Positions 1 to 8,655 of a DNA stretch of 64,000 nt are shown here, piece after piece (position 1 is the stretch's first letter; each line of letters starts with the position of its first letter). The translations under genes were made by a program, and so were the position numbers. The DNA is from Guopingia tenuis (GTDB lineage Bacteria > Bacillota > Clostridia > Christensenellales > Christensenellaceae): positions 62,001 through 126,000 of the forward strand of contig NZ_JACRSS010000005.1 of the NCBI RefSeq assembly GCF_014384805.1, written 5' to 3'. The notes below the pieces were generated by a model. The model did no database searches and was not told the origin of the DNA. It was given only the letters and a program-made list of their open reading frames with translations.

Positions 1-118
1 CCAGAAGCGGCGAAAAGCCAGCCAGATGCTCCTCCGGAAACGGCGCCTCCGGCTGCGAAGCCGGGGGCGGCTGGTATACCGCCGAGCGGGGCGGGCGATG
101 GGATGAAAAATTCTGCAT
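1..118 (-). CDS. Proline-rich protein, N-terminal fragment (cut by window edge)
   Basis: The frame is open on the minus strand from an ATG at 118 to the window edge, giving 39 residues that begin MQNFSSHRPPRSAVYQPPP. The ATG at 118 lies 7 bases after a GGAGG (130-126); the ATG at 124 is too close to it. The visible part is rich in proline, serine and acidic residues, with no signal peptide or domain. The rest lies outside the window, so no function can be given. It is divergent from the gene at 240. Confidence 0.5.
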   Translation of the reverse strand, partial: MQNFSSHRPPRSAVYQPPPASQPEAPFPEEHLAGFSPLL

Positions 119-239
119 GTGCATTCCTCCTTTGCATAAGGTGCCTATAGTATCTTATGTGGCGCAGGAAAAAAGTTGAACGGTTTTCCTCTGGAAAGAA
201 TATATATAGACAGAAAAAAACAAAGGAGGGCTTTTGCGG

Positions 240-539
240 ATGGCAAGAGATTTCAAAAGTTTTTTAAAGGGCAAAGGGAAAAATGTCGATCCGGAAATTG
301 AGGAAAAAATCCCCCCGGAGCAGCGGGACACGGCCTATGCCCTGCGGGATCAGATCGCGCAGTATGAAGGAAAAAGCGAAAATGAGCTGATGGAACAGCT
401 GTTTGCCGCGGTGGAGCAGGGAAAACGGGACGGCACTTTCTCCAAGGAGGCGCTGGAGCAGTTCGCCGGGCAGGTGGCACCCATGATGGACGCGGCCCAG
501 CGGCAAAAGCTGCAAAATCTCATGCAGCAGATCGAATAA
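240..539 (+). CDS. Small hypothetical helical protein
   Basis: This 99-residue soluble protein begins MARDFKSFLKG. The ATG at 240 is chosen because AAAGGAGGG (222-230) is about 10 bases upstream; a TTG at 234 in the same frame is too close. It is highly charged, predicted mostly helical, and ends in a Gln-rich helix (QRQKLQNLMQQIE). There is no signal peptide, membrane segment or cysteine. I do not recognise the family. It sits alone, divergent from the edge gene and upstream of spoIIE. Confidence 0.7.
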   Translation: MARDFKSFLKGKGKNVDPEIEEKIPPEQRDTAYALRDQIAQYEGKSENELMEQLFAAVEQGKRDGTFSKEALEQFAGQVAPMMDAAQRQKLQNLMQQIE

Positions 540-697
540 GGGCGAAAACAGAAAAAAACACCGGAAAACCCGAAAAAAGCGCGAAAAACCGGGGTAAATC
601 TCCGCGGCAGACGACACCTTTCTGAAGGCTTTTGTGATTGAATGAATGATACACAAAACCATATATATACAAAAGATACAAAAGCGAGGAAGGAACC

Positions 698-3055
698 ATG
701 GCGGAATTACGAAGAGAGAGGCAAAAGGCAAAGATGGAGGTCAACGTCACGCTGCACAGTGTGATGACGCTGGGGATCGTGTTTGCGGCTGGATTTTTGA
801 TCGGCCGGGTGCGCATCAGCGACGGCATCTGGCCTTTTGGCGTGGCCTATGTTCTGGCGGCGTTTCTCCATGCCGACCGGATCAACCCCTATATGGCCCT
901 GGGCGGCGTGCTGGCCGCCCTTGCCACCTATATTTCGCAGATGGACAACATCGCATTCAATTTCGCCGTGGTGGGGATTGCGGCGGCATTGATGATCGTG
1001 GCCAGCTGTCTGAAGCTCCCCATGCGGCCGCTGACTGCCATAATCGCGGCAGGAATTGCCTATCTCATCGGGACGCTGGCCTTCAAGCTCTCCTTGCTGC
1101 TGGCGGCGCTGTCCTCCCTGGTAGAGATGGGGCTCTGCATGCTCATGGTGCTGGTGCTCCATAACGCCTTCCGCTTTTTCGCCGAAAGCCGGCAGCGGCG
1201 GGTTCTGAGCGATGAAGAGATCATCAGCCTTCTCTTTGTGGCGATTCTGGGTGTGCTGGGGTTGGGAGATATCCATGTGTTCGGCGTATATCTGCGCAAT
1301 ATCGTCGCCGTTTATCTCTGCCTGATGGCGGGATTTCTGGGAGGCGCATCCGTGGGCGCCGGCGTGGGACTGGCCCTGGGGCTGGCCTGCGTCATCAGCG
1401 GGGCGGACACGCTTTATATGGCCAATCTGGGCATCTGCTCCCTGGTGGGCGGCGTATGCAAAAAGCTCAAACGGCCGGGAACCGCCATCGGTTTTCTGGC
1501 AACCAACCTTTTCATGACCTTTTATGCGGCGGAATCGGCCACACTCATCCTTCCCATCATCGACGCCCTGCTGGGCACGGCAGGCTTTCTGTTCACGCCC
1601 AAGAGCGTTTTGGAGTTCATCGGCAAATATGTGGATGTTAACCTGCTGCGTGTCCATGAGCAGAAGCTGCATCTGGAACGCTTCCGGGAGCTGACCACCG
1701 GGCGACTCAAGGAAATTTCCCGGGTGTTTGCCAATGCGTCCCGGATTTTTGCGGATTCAGCCAGCAAAAACAAAGAGACGGGGAGCATCTCCTATATGAT
1801 CGGAACCATTCCCGAAAAGTGCTGCGCTTCCTGCATGTTCTGCCGGAGCTGCTGGGATGAGGATCTGGAAAAGACCTATGCCCTGATGCAAAAGCTCTAT
1901 GAAAAATATGATAAAAACGGGAATATCTATGAACGGGATCTGGGACAGGCCTTCCAAAAAAAGTGTATCTATCCCGAACGGCTCATCAAGGCGGCCCGGA
2001 GCGTGTTTGAAAAATACCGTACCAACAGCAAATGGGAGAGCAAGATTGTGGAGAGCCGGGCTATGGTGGGCGAACAGCTCAACGGCGTTTCCCGGGTGAT
2101 CGATTCGCTGTTAAAGGAAGTGCAGATCGATCTGGAATTCCGCCCGGATCTGGAAGAAGAGATCCGCATCGGCCTGGACGGCGCGGGGATCTCTGCCAAG
2201 GAGGTCTGCGCCTATATCTGCGGCGGAAATATCCAGGTAAACCTGCTTTTGAAAAACTGCCATGGGCAGGAGCTCTGCCGGACCCGGGTGCAGCGGGTGA
2301 TCTCCGAGGCCTGCGGCGTTCCCATGCAGATGCAGGATCTGGGCCCCTGCACGGGGCGGAAATACTGCCGCCTGCGCTATGAGCAGGCCAAGGCCTATAG
2401 CCTGCAGAGCGGCATTTCCCGGATGAAGAAGGAAGGAAGCAAGGTTTCGGGCGACGCCTATTCTTTTGAAGGGCTGCGGGACGGCCGGTTTATGCTGCTT
2501 TTATGCGACGGCATGGGAAGCGGCGAGCGGGCCGCCCAGGAATCCAGCGCCGCCGTCTCCCTGATGGAGGATTTTTATAAGGCAAATTTCGACGATAAGA
2601 CCGTATTGGATGCCATCAACAAACTGCTCCTTTTGAGCAGCAGCGATGAAATTTTTTCCACAATGGACCTCTGCATGATCAATCTCATCGATGGAAATGC
2701 AAAATTCACCAAGATCGGCGCGCCCCATTCCTATCTGATCCGGGGCAACACCATCAAAAAGTTACAGGCGGGCACACTGCCCATCGGTATCCTGGATGAA
2801 TTCCGGCCGGCGGTTTATAACATGAAGGTGGAAAACGGCGACTTAATCATCATGTTTTCGGATGGGATTGCGGATCTGGAAAACGCGAGCGACGCCCTGT
2901 TTGAAACGATTTTGGAGGCGGCTAAGCTGCGCAGTACCCAGGAAATTGCCGACCGCATCCTCTCCATGGCCCTGGGCATCGACGGCGGGGAAGCAAAGGA
3001 CGATATGACGGTGATGGTGACGCGGGTGGTGAAAAACCGGAGTTTTGCGGCATAG
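698..3055 (+). CDS. spoIIE: Stage II sporulation protein E (PP2C-type phosphatase)
   Basis: SpoIIE dephosphorylates the anti-anti-sigma factor SpoIIAA and so releases sigma-F in the forespore; it also binds the division septum. The 785-residue protein (Bacillus subtilis: 827) shows the family layout: about ten hydrophobic segments in residues 20-320, a central region with the Cys-rich motif CCASCMFCRSC near residue 375, and a C-terminal PP2C domain with metal ligands in LLLCDGMGSGE (Asp604) and MFSDGIADLE. A GAGGAAGGA site precedes the ATG. It is monocistronic here; no clear Spo0A box was found in the 158-base upstream region. The partner-switch operon near 62 kb lies far away. Confidence 0.95.
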   Translation: MAELRRERQKAKMEVNVTLHSVMTLGIVFAAGFLIGRVRISDGIWPFGVAYVLAAFLHADRINPYMALGGVLAALATYISQMDNIAFNFAVVGIAAALMIVASCLKLPMRPLTAIIAAGIAYLIGTLAFKLSLLLAALSSLVEMGLCMLMVLVLHNAFRFFAESRQRRVLSDEEIISLLFVAILGVLGLGDIHVFGVYLRNIVAVYLCLMAGFLGGASVGAGVGLALGLACVISGADTLYMANLGICSLVGGVCKKLKRPGTAIGFLATNLFMTFYAAESATLILPIIDALLGTAGFLFTPKSVLEFIGKYVDVNLLRVHEQKLHLERFRELTTGRLKEISRVFANASRIFADSASKNKETGSISYMIGTIPEKCCASCMFCRSCWDEDLEKTYALMQKLYEKYDKNGNIYERDLGQAFQKKCIYPERLIKAARSVFEKYRTNSKWESKIVESRAMVGEQLNGVSRVIDSLLKEVQIDLEFRPDLEEEIRIGLDGAGISAKEVCAYICGGNIQVNLLLKNCHGQELCRTRVQRVISEACGVPMQMQDLGPCTGRKYCRLRYEQAKAYSLQSGISRMKKEGSKVSGDAYSFEGLRDGRFMLLLCDGMGSGERAAQESSAAVSLMEDFYKANFDDKTVLDAINKLLLLSSSDEIFSTMDLCMINLIDGNAKFTKIGAPHSYLIRGNTIKKLQAGTLPIGILDEFRPAVYNMKVENGDLIIMFSDGIADLENASDALFETILEAAKLRSTQEIADRILSMALGIDGGEAKDDMTVMVTRVVKNRSFAA

Positions 3056-3063
3056 CGGGAGAA

Positions 3064-3092
3064 TTGCAAGAACCCCTCATTCATGATAAAAT
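3064..3092 (+). promoter_or_regulatory. Sigma-A-type promoter of the ligase-ACP-synthase gene
   Basis: TTGCAA (3064-3069), 17-base spacer, TAAAAT (3087-3092). A small hairpin, TTTCCCC-aaac-GGGGGAA, lies in the leader near 3113-3129 before the AAGGAG at 3153. Its place between spoIIE and the fusion gene suggests independent transcription. Confidence 0.5.
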
Positions 3093-3164
3093 AAATTGAA
3101 CTTTTATTATTTTTCCCCAAACGGGGGAAACGCACTTATCTTTTTTATCATGAAGGAGCGAAAC

Positions 3165-6100
3165 ATGAACAAGGACTGTTTGGAAGTTTTGCAGAAACTT
3201 TCCCGCGATTATTCCTATCGGAATATCTTTGATATCATGATGGGCTATGGCGATGCCACAGCCGCGGAATATCTGGATGCGCAGGATGAAATCGCAAAGC
3301 TGACCTACCGGGAAACCGGGCAGGAAGCGCGAAACGCGGCAGCGGCCCTTTTGGAGGCCGTGGATGAGCCAAAAGGGAGCTTTATCGGGCTCAAGATGGA
3401 AAACAGCCCCCATTGGCCCTCGGTTTTTTGGGGTATTCTGATGGCGGGCTTTCAGCCCGTTCTGCTGGATGTCCGCGCCGAACCCGAAGCAACGCTGAAT
3501 CTGCTGGATCAGGCGGGCGCCGTCGGCATCATTACCGAGGAGGATGCGGGAGAATACCTGGGATATGAGGTGTTGCGATTGGAAAGCCTGCTGGAAAAGC
3601 AGGCGGCGCCGGACTTTGCGCCGGATTGGGCCGACCGGGTGGCTCTCTGCACTTCGGGAACGACGGGAACGGCTAAGGTATTTGTCTATGACGGAGCCGC
3701 TATGGGGCACCAGATGGATAACGCCCGCTATTTTCTCGGAAACAATGAGGACATCATGTATGATGCGTCGGACGGCCCGCTGAAAAACCTGGCCTTTTTG
3801 CCTCTGCATCATATTTTTGGCTTTGTGGCGGTGTATATGTGGTTTTCCTTTTTTGGAAAAACCATTGTCTATCTGAAGGACCGCAATCCCAAAAATATCA
3901 TGGATGCCTGCAAGCGCCATGAAGTAACGCATATTTTCTGCGTGCCGCTGTTTTGGAATAATGTGGCCCAGGGCATCCTGCGCAAGGTGAAGCAGGGCGG
4001 CGAAAAGCAGGAAAAGCTGTTTGCCCGCATGAGCCGGCTGAGCATGCGCCTGCAGCGCAATATGAAGCGGCCGGGGCGGAAGATGGTGGGCGCCTCGATT
4101 TTCAAGGGGGTCCAGGGCAATCTGGTGGGCGGCAGCATCCGCTTCCTCATCAATGGCGGCGGCCATATCCTCCCGGAAACCTTAAAGACCATCAACGCCG
4201 TGGGCTATCCTCTCTATAACGGTTTTGGGATGACCGAGGCGGGCATCACCTCTGTGGAGCTGAGCCAGGAGATTGACAAGCGGATGGAGGGCAGCGTAGG
4301 CGAGCCGTTCCATTCCATCGAATATAAAGTGGAGCCGATTGGCAGGGGGGATAACGTAGGCGAGCTGTTCATCCGCGGCGAATCGCTGCATTCCGGGCGC
4401 ATGGTCGATGGGCAGTATATCCCCCGCAGCCAGGAAAACGGCGGCTGGTTTGCCACGGGCGATATCGCCCGGATCCAGGACGGACGCCTGTTCATTGAAG
4501 GGCGGCTCAAGGAAGTCATCATCAACGAATCCGGTGAGAATGTCTATCCCGACGAGCTGGAGGACTATTTCTCTGAAATGCCGGGCGTTGCCCAGTTCAC
4601 AGCGGCGGGCATCGACACCGGCGCGCCCTATGAGGAGATCATGCTTATTCTGCAGCTGGCGGAAGATGCCGACGCGCAGACCATCGCCCAGCTGGCGGAA
4701 TATATCGGGGATGTGAATATCGCGCTGCCTATGTATAAAAAGGTGCGCAAGGTGCTGGTTTCGGATCACCCCCTGCCGGTGGCCAACGGCATCAAGGTGC
4801 AGCGGCAGAAGCTGAAAAAGCTCATTGAAGAGGGAAAGTGGAGCTATCGCGTTCTGAATCTGACCCTGCAGAAACTGGAGGGAGCGGATGCGGAGAAATC
4901 CCAGGGTTCCTCTGCCATTACAGACGAGCGGTTTACCCAGATTAAAGAGGATGTCCGCAAGGTGTTTGCCGAAGTGCTCATCCTAAACGAATCTGAAATT
5001 GGGGATTTTGACCACTTCGTGACGGATCTGGGCGGCGACAGCCTGTCGGTGATCGGCGTCATTGCCCAGCTGGAGGAAAAATACGGAATTTTCATTTCAG
5101 ATGCCGAATTCGCCGGAGCGGTGAACGTCCAGCAGATCGCCGAGCTGCTCTATAAGAAGCTCTATGGCGGAGACGATGCCCAGGAAAGCGCGCCCGCGTC
5201 CCAGACGATCCGGGAAACAAAAACGGCGCAGCGGGTATGGGACTTTAAAAAGACGCGGGAATATGCCGAGCTGCAGCAGCGGTTTGAAGAAAATATGCAG
5301 CTCTCCAGCAATCCCTATTTTGTGGCCCATGACAGCCTCATCCGGGACACCAGCCTGGTAAATGGCCGGGAGGTCATTAACCTGGGATCCTATAACTATC
5401 TGGGCCTTTCCGGCCATCCGGAAACTGTGGCGGCGGCCGTGGAGGCTGTGGAGAAATACGGCACCTCCGCCAGCGGCAGCCGGGTGCTGGCCGGGGAAAA
5501 GACGCTCTATCAGGAATTGGAGGAGGCCATTGCGGCATGGAAGCACACGGAAGCCGCCGTGGTGCTGACGGGCGGATATGCCACCAACCTGACCTTTATC
5601 GGCAACTTCTGCGGGGAAGGGGATCTCATTCTCTATGACTCCCTCTCCCATAATTCCATCGTCCAGGGCACCCAGCTTTCCCGGGCGGAGAGCAAAGCCT
5701 TTCCCCATAACGATATTGCGGCGCTGGAATCCATGCTCCAAAATATCGAGGGGAAATATACGAAGGTTCTGCTGGTGGTAGAGGGCGTTTACAGCATGGA
5801 TGGAGACATTGCCCCCGTGCCGGAGTTTGTCCGCCTGAAAAATAAATATCACACCTTCCTGATGGTGGATGAGGCGCATTCCAGCGGAGTCATCGGCGAA
5901 AACGGCGGCGGCGTGGACGATTATTTCCATCTGAACCCGACGGATATCGATATCAAAATGGGGACGCTCTCCAAGGCGCTGGGCACCTGCGGCGGTTATA
6001 TCGCCGGGAGCAGGGCGCTTGTCGACTATCTCAAATATTCCCTGCCCGGCTTTGTATTTACGGCCGGAATCAGTCCGCCCCTGGCGGCGGCCTGCAAAAA

Positions 6101-6452
6101 ATCGGTGGAGATCATCCGGCGGGATAACCATCTGCCCGCCAAGCTCCATGCGAACATCGCCCATTTCGTGAAGGGGGCCAAGGAGCGGGGCTTTGATACC
6201 TGCCGTGCGGCGGAATCCGCCATTGTGCCCGTGATGATCGGGCCGGACGACCTGGCTTTCCAGATCTCTTCTGAAATGCTGGAACGGGGTGTGTTCGTTC
6301 CTCCGGCGGTGTTTCCCGCAGTAGCTAAGGGGCAGAGCCGCCTGCGCTTCTCGATTTCCGCCGCCCATTCGCTGGAACAGCTGGACCGGGCTCTGGAGGT
6401 TTTGGAAGAGGTGATGGCGCTTCACGCCAAAGATTTGAAAACCGACGCCTAA
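3165..6452 (+). CDS. Fusion of acyl-AMP ligase, acyl carrier protein and alpha-oxoamine synthase
   Basis: Three domains lie in one 1095-residue protein. Residues about 1-560 are an AMP-forming ligase: P-loop CTSGTTGTAK at 162-171, a GFGMTEAG motif, then GWFATGDIA and GRLKEVIINESGENV. Residues about 590-665 are an acyl carrier protein with LGGDSL, Ser626 being the phosphopantetheine site. Residues about 700-1095 are a PLP-dependent alpha-oxoamine synthase (KAPA synthase / serine palmitoyltransferase family) with TSASGSRVLAG, DEAHSSGVIG and Schiff-base Lys937 in GTLSKALG. Inferred chemistry: activate a fatty acid, load it on the built-in carrier, then condense it with an amino acid to an alpha-aminoketone. 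Start chosen at 3165 behind AAGGAG; an upstream in-frame ATG at 3096 has no ribosome site. No ketosynthase, reductase or thioesterase is adjacent. Confidence 0.85.
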   Translation: MNKDCLEVLQKLSRDYSYRNIFDIMMGYGDATAAEYLDAQDEIAKLTYRETGQEARNAAAALLEAVDEPKGSFIGLKMENSPHWPSVFWGILMAGFQPVLLDVRAEPEATLNLLDQAGAVGIITEEDAGEYLGYEVLRLESLLEKQAAPDFAPDWADRVALCTSGTTGTAKVFVYDGAAMGHQMDNARYFLGNNEDIMYDASDGPLKNLAFLPLHHIFGFVAVYMWFSFFGKTIVYLKDRNPKNIMDACKRHEVTHIFCVPLFWNNVAQGILRKVKQGGEKQEKLFARMSRLSMRLQRNMKRPGRKMVGASIFKGVQGNLVGGSIRFLINGGGHILPETLKTINAVGYPLYNGFGMTEAGITSVELSQEIDKRMEGSVGEPFHSIEYKVEPIGRGDNVGELFIRGESLHSGRMVDGQYIPRSQENGGWFATGDIARIQDGRLFIEGRLKEVIINESGENVYPDELEDYFSEMPGVAQFTAAGIDTGAPYEEIMLILQLAEDADAQTIAQLAEYIGDVNIALPMYKKVRKVLVSDHPLPVANGIKVQRQKLKKLIEEGKWSYRVLNLTLQKLEGADAEKSQGSSAITDERFTQIKEDVRKVFAEVLILNESEIGDFDHFVTDLGGDSLSVIGVIAQLEEKYGIFISDAEFAGAVNVQQIAELLYKKLYGGDDAQESAPASQTIRETKTAQRVWDFKKTREYAELQQRFEENMQLSSNPYFVAHDSLIRDTSLVNGREVINLGSYNYLGLSGHPETVAAAVEAVEKYGTSASGSRVLAGEKTLYQELEEAIAAWKHTEAAVVLTGGYATNLTFIGNFCGEGDLILYDSLSHNSIVQGTQLSRAESKAFPHNDIAALESMLQNIEGKYTKVLLVVEGVYSMDGDIAPVPEFVRLKNKYHTFLMVDEAHSSGVIGENGGGVDDYFHLNPTDIDIKMGTLSKALGTCGGYIAGSRALVDYLKYSLPGFVFTAGISPPLAAACKKSVEIIRRDNHLPAKLHANIAHFVKGAKERGFDTCRAAESAIVPVMIGPDDLAFQISSEMLERGVFVPPAVFPAVAKGQSRLRFSISAAHSLEQLDRALEVLEEVMALHAKDLKTDA

Positions 6453-6479
6453 ACGCGGGACTTTTGTGGTATACTAATG

Positions 6480-6505
6480 GGACGGAGCGATTGCAGGCTC
6501 CGTCC
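6480..6505. other. Perfect 9-bp stem-loop in leader of the lipoprotein gene
   Basis: GGACGGAGC (6480-6488) pairs perfectly with GCTCCGTCC (6497-6505). The tract after it (TTACTATAT) is poor for a terminator. It lies just after a TATACT (6470-6475) that could be a -10 element, so it may be a 5' leader element or a weak terminator of the preceding gene. Confidence 0.35.
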
Positions 6506-6567
6506 TTACTATATCAGAACGATGTTGGGGCCGGAAAAAACGCGGAACCGACGGGCAAAAGGAGAGT

Positions 6568-7200
6568 ATGATGAAAAGAAACCGAGTAATTGCCGGGGCG
6601 ATGGCCCTTGTATGCGCATTTTGTCTTGCCGCATGTGCGGCGCCGCCGGAAGCGGCCCCCAGCGGTACGCCCAGCGCGAATGCCCAGCCCTCTGCCGGGG
6701 CGTCTGCATCGCCGCAGACTCCTGCGGCTTCTCCCGAGGCTTCCCAGCCTGCGGCGGGAAGTATGGAGGCCGTGCGGGAGGCCATTCACGGCGTTCTCAA
6801 GGCCGACGGCGTCCAGGGCGGCATTGCGGAAAGTGAATATGCCGACGGCGCTTTCCCCGGATATGCCGTGCAGAACCTGCCCGAGGGCATGGAAGAGATT
6901 CCCCCTTCGGCGCTCCAGGCGGACGGCATGGAATCCGGCCTGTATATCCAGGCGCTGATGAACGTCCGTTCGGATCTGATCTATGTCATCCGGGCGACAG
7001 ACGAGGAGGCCGCAAAAACCATCGAAGAGCAGCTAAAAGAGGTTCTGGCAGGGCAGGAGGAGACCTGGAAGCAATATCTGCCCGACCAGTATGAAAAGGT
7101 GCAGAACACGATTTTAAAGCGTGAGGGAACGCTCGTATATTATATTACCTACGACAATCCCGAGGCGGTGGAGCAGGCTATCCTGGGCGCGGCGAAATAA
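6568..7200 (+). CDS. DUF4358-like lipoprotein
   Basis: A 210-residue secreted lipoprotein. A basic, hydrophobic signal ends in a lipobox with Cys23 (CLAAC). A low-complexity Ala/Ser/Pro linker of about 40 residues follows, then a globular domain of about 140 residues. Its length, position and C-terminal pattern (conserved LKREGTLVYYITYDNPEA) fit DUF4358 proteins, which in Clostridia often sit beside MBOAT/DHHW acylation genes, as here. The biochemical role is unknown; a part in cell-envelope polymer acylation is inference. Two adjacent ATGs (6568, 6571) follow GGAG at 6561. Confidence 0.7.
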   Translation: MMKRNRVIAGAMALVCAFCLAACAAPPEAAPSGTPSANAQPSAGASASPQTPAASPEASQPAAGSMEAVREAIHGVLKADGVQGGIAESEYADGAFPGYAVQNLPEGMEEIPPSALQADGMESGLYIQALMNVRSDLIYVIRATDEEAAKTIEEQLKEVLAGQEETWKQYLPDQYEKVQNTILKREGTLVYYITYDNPEAVEQAILGAAK

Positions 7201-7216
7201 TCTGAAGACGGGAGGA

Positions 7217-7240
7217 GGGCGCTGAAAAAGCGCCCTTTTT
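7217..7240 (+). terminator. Rho-independent terminator or leader hairpin before the MBOAT gene
   Basis: GGGCGC (7217-7222), loop TGAAAAA, GCGCCC (7230-7235), then TTTTT. It stands only 6 bases before the MBOAT ATG. The only good Shine-Dalgarno sequence, GGAGGAGG (7211-7218), lies upstream of or within the stem. Confidence 0.7.
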
Positions 7241-7246
7241 GGCAAT

Positions 7247-8644
7247 ATGGTATTCAGCGGGATTCCCTTTCTATTCTATTTCCTGCCGGCGGCGCTGGCG
7301 CTGTATTATCTGGTTCCCTGGAAGCTGAAAAATCTGGTGCTTCTGGTGGTGAGCCTGATTTTCTATGCCTGGGGCGAGCCGGTCTATATCCTGCTCATGC
7401 TGTTTTCCATTCTGGTGGACTATACGGCGGGGCGCGTGATTCATCGGTACCGGGGCAGCGGAATCAGCAAGCTCGCGCTCTTTTGTTCCATCGCCGCCAA
7501 TCTGGGGCTTTTGGGATTCTTTAAATACAGCGGCTTTATTGCGCAAAATCTGGCGGCGGTGGGGATTCCCGTTTCTTTTGCGTCCCTGCCTCTGCCCATT
7601 GGGATTTCTTTTTATACCTTCCAGACCATGTCCTATTCCATCGATGTATACCGGGGAACCGCGCCTGTGCAGAAAAACATCATTGCCTTTGGCGCTTTTG
7701 TATCCATGTTCCCCCAGCTTATTGCCGGGCCGATTGTCCGCTACAGCGATATTGCGGCGCAGCTGGAAAACCGAAGGATCACCCTGGACGGCGTGGGGGA
7801 AGGGGCGATGCGGTTTATCCGCGGCCTGGCAAAAAAGGTGCTGCTGGCCAACCCCATCGGCCTTTGCTGGGAGGCGGCCCGGGGCGGAGCGGATTCGGTT
7901 TTGGGAGCATGGCTGGGGATCGGGGCCTTTGCCCTGCAGATCTATTTTGATTTCAGCGGCTATTCGGATATGGCCATCGGGCTGGGAAAGATGATGGGAT
8001 TTGATTTTCCTGAAAATTTCCGCGCGCCCTATCGCTCGGCCAGCATTTCGGAATTCTGGCGGCGCTGGCATATTACCCTGGGGAGCTGGTTTAGGGACTA
8101 TGTCTATTTTCCCATGGGAGGGAGCCGATGCAGCCGGGGACGGATGGTTTGGAATCTGGCGGTGGTCTGGCTGCTCACCGGGCTTTGGCACGGCGCGGAG
8201 TGGAATTTTGTGGCCTGGGGAGCATATTTCGGCGTATTCATCGCAATGGAAAAGCTCTTTTTATCCGGCTGGCTGGAGAAGATCCCCGGAAAGGGCGGCG
8301 GCCTGGTGCGCCATGGCTATGCTCTTTTGGTGGTGCTTCTGGGATGGGTGCTCTTTGCCTGCAATAGCCTGCCATCGGCATTTTCCTATTGGCAAAGCCT
8401 CTTTTCCGGCCCTCTCTGGAGTGGGAACGCCCTGTATACCCTCTCAAACTACGGCCTGCTGTTCCTGCTTCTGATCGCCGTTCAGCTGCCATGGGAGCGG
8501 TGGTGCAGCGGCCTCGCTGAAAAATGGATGAAAAACCGGGGAGGACAGGCGGCCCTGTGCCTGGGGTATGTCCTGCTGTTCGGCCTGTGCGTGGCGTATC
8601 TGGTGGATGCGTCCTTTAATCCTTTTCTCTATTTCCGGTTCTGA
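7247..8644 (+). CDS. MBOAT-family membrane O-acyltransferase (AlgI/DltB-like)
   Basis: This 465-residue integral membrane enzyme begins with the family's usual MVFSGIPFLFYFLP and has about ten hydrophobic segments. The diagnostic stretch EFWRRWHITLGSWFRDYVYF is present, as is the catalytic His315 in LTGLWHGAEW. Such proteins move acyl groups, usually acetyl, across the membrane to an extracellular polysaccharide or other envelope polymer together with a DHHW/AlgX-type partner, which is the next gene (11 bases on). The polymer cannot be named from the window. No ribosome site lies at normal spacing; see the hairpin at 7217. Confidence 0.92.
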   Translation: MVFSGIPFLFYFLPAALALYYLVPWKLKNLVLLVVSLIFYAWGEPVYILLMLFSILVDYTAGRVIHRYRGSGISKLALFCSIAANLGLLGFFKYSGFIAQNLAAVGIPVSFASLPLPIGISFYTFQTMSYSIDVYRGTAPVQKNIIAFGAFVSMFPQLIAGPIVRYSDIAAQLENRRITLDGVGEGAMRFIRGLAKKVLLANPIGLCWEAARGGADSVLGAWLGIGAFALQIYFDFSGYSDMAIGLGKMMGFDFPENFRAPYRSASISEFWRRWHITLGSWFRDYVYFPMGGSRCSRGRMVWNLAVVWLLTGLWHGAEWNFVAWGAYFGVFIAMEKLFLSGWLEKIPGKGGGLVRHGYALLVVLLGWVLFACNSLPSAFSYWQSLFSGPLWSGNALYTLSNYGLLFLLLIAVQLPWERWCSGLAEKWMKNRGGQAALCLGYVLLFGLCVAYLVDASFNPFLYFRF

Positions 8645-8655
8645 GGAGACGTGTG

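Noticed and set aside
5097..6425. 442-codon minus-strand open frame inside the fusion gene
   Set aside because: Mirror of the oxoamine synthase codons; no motif or ribosome site.
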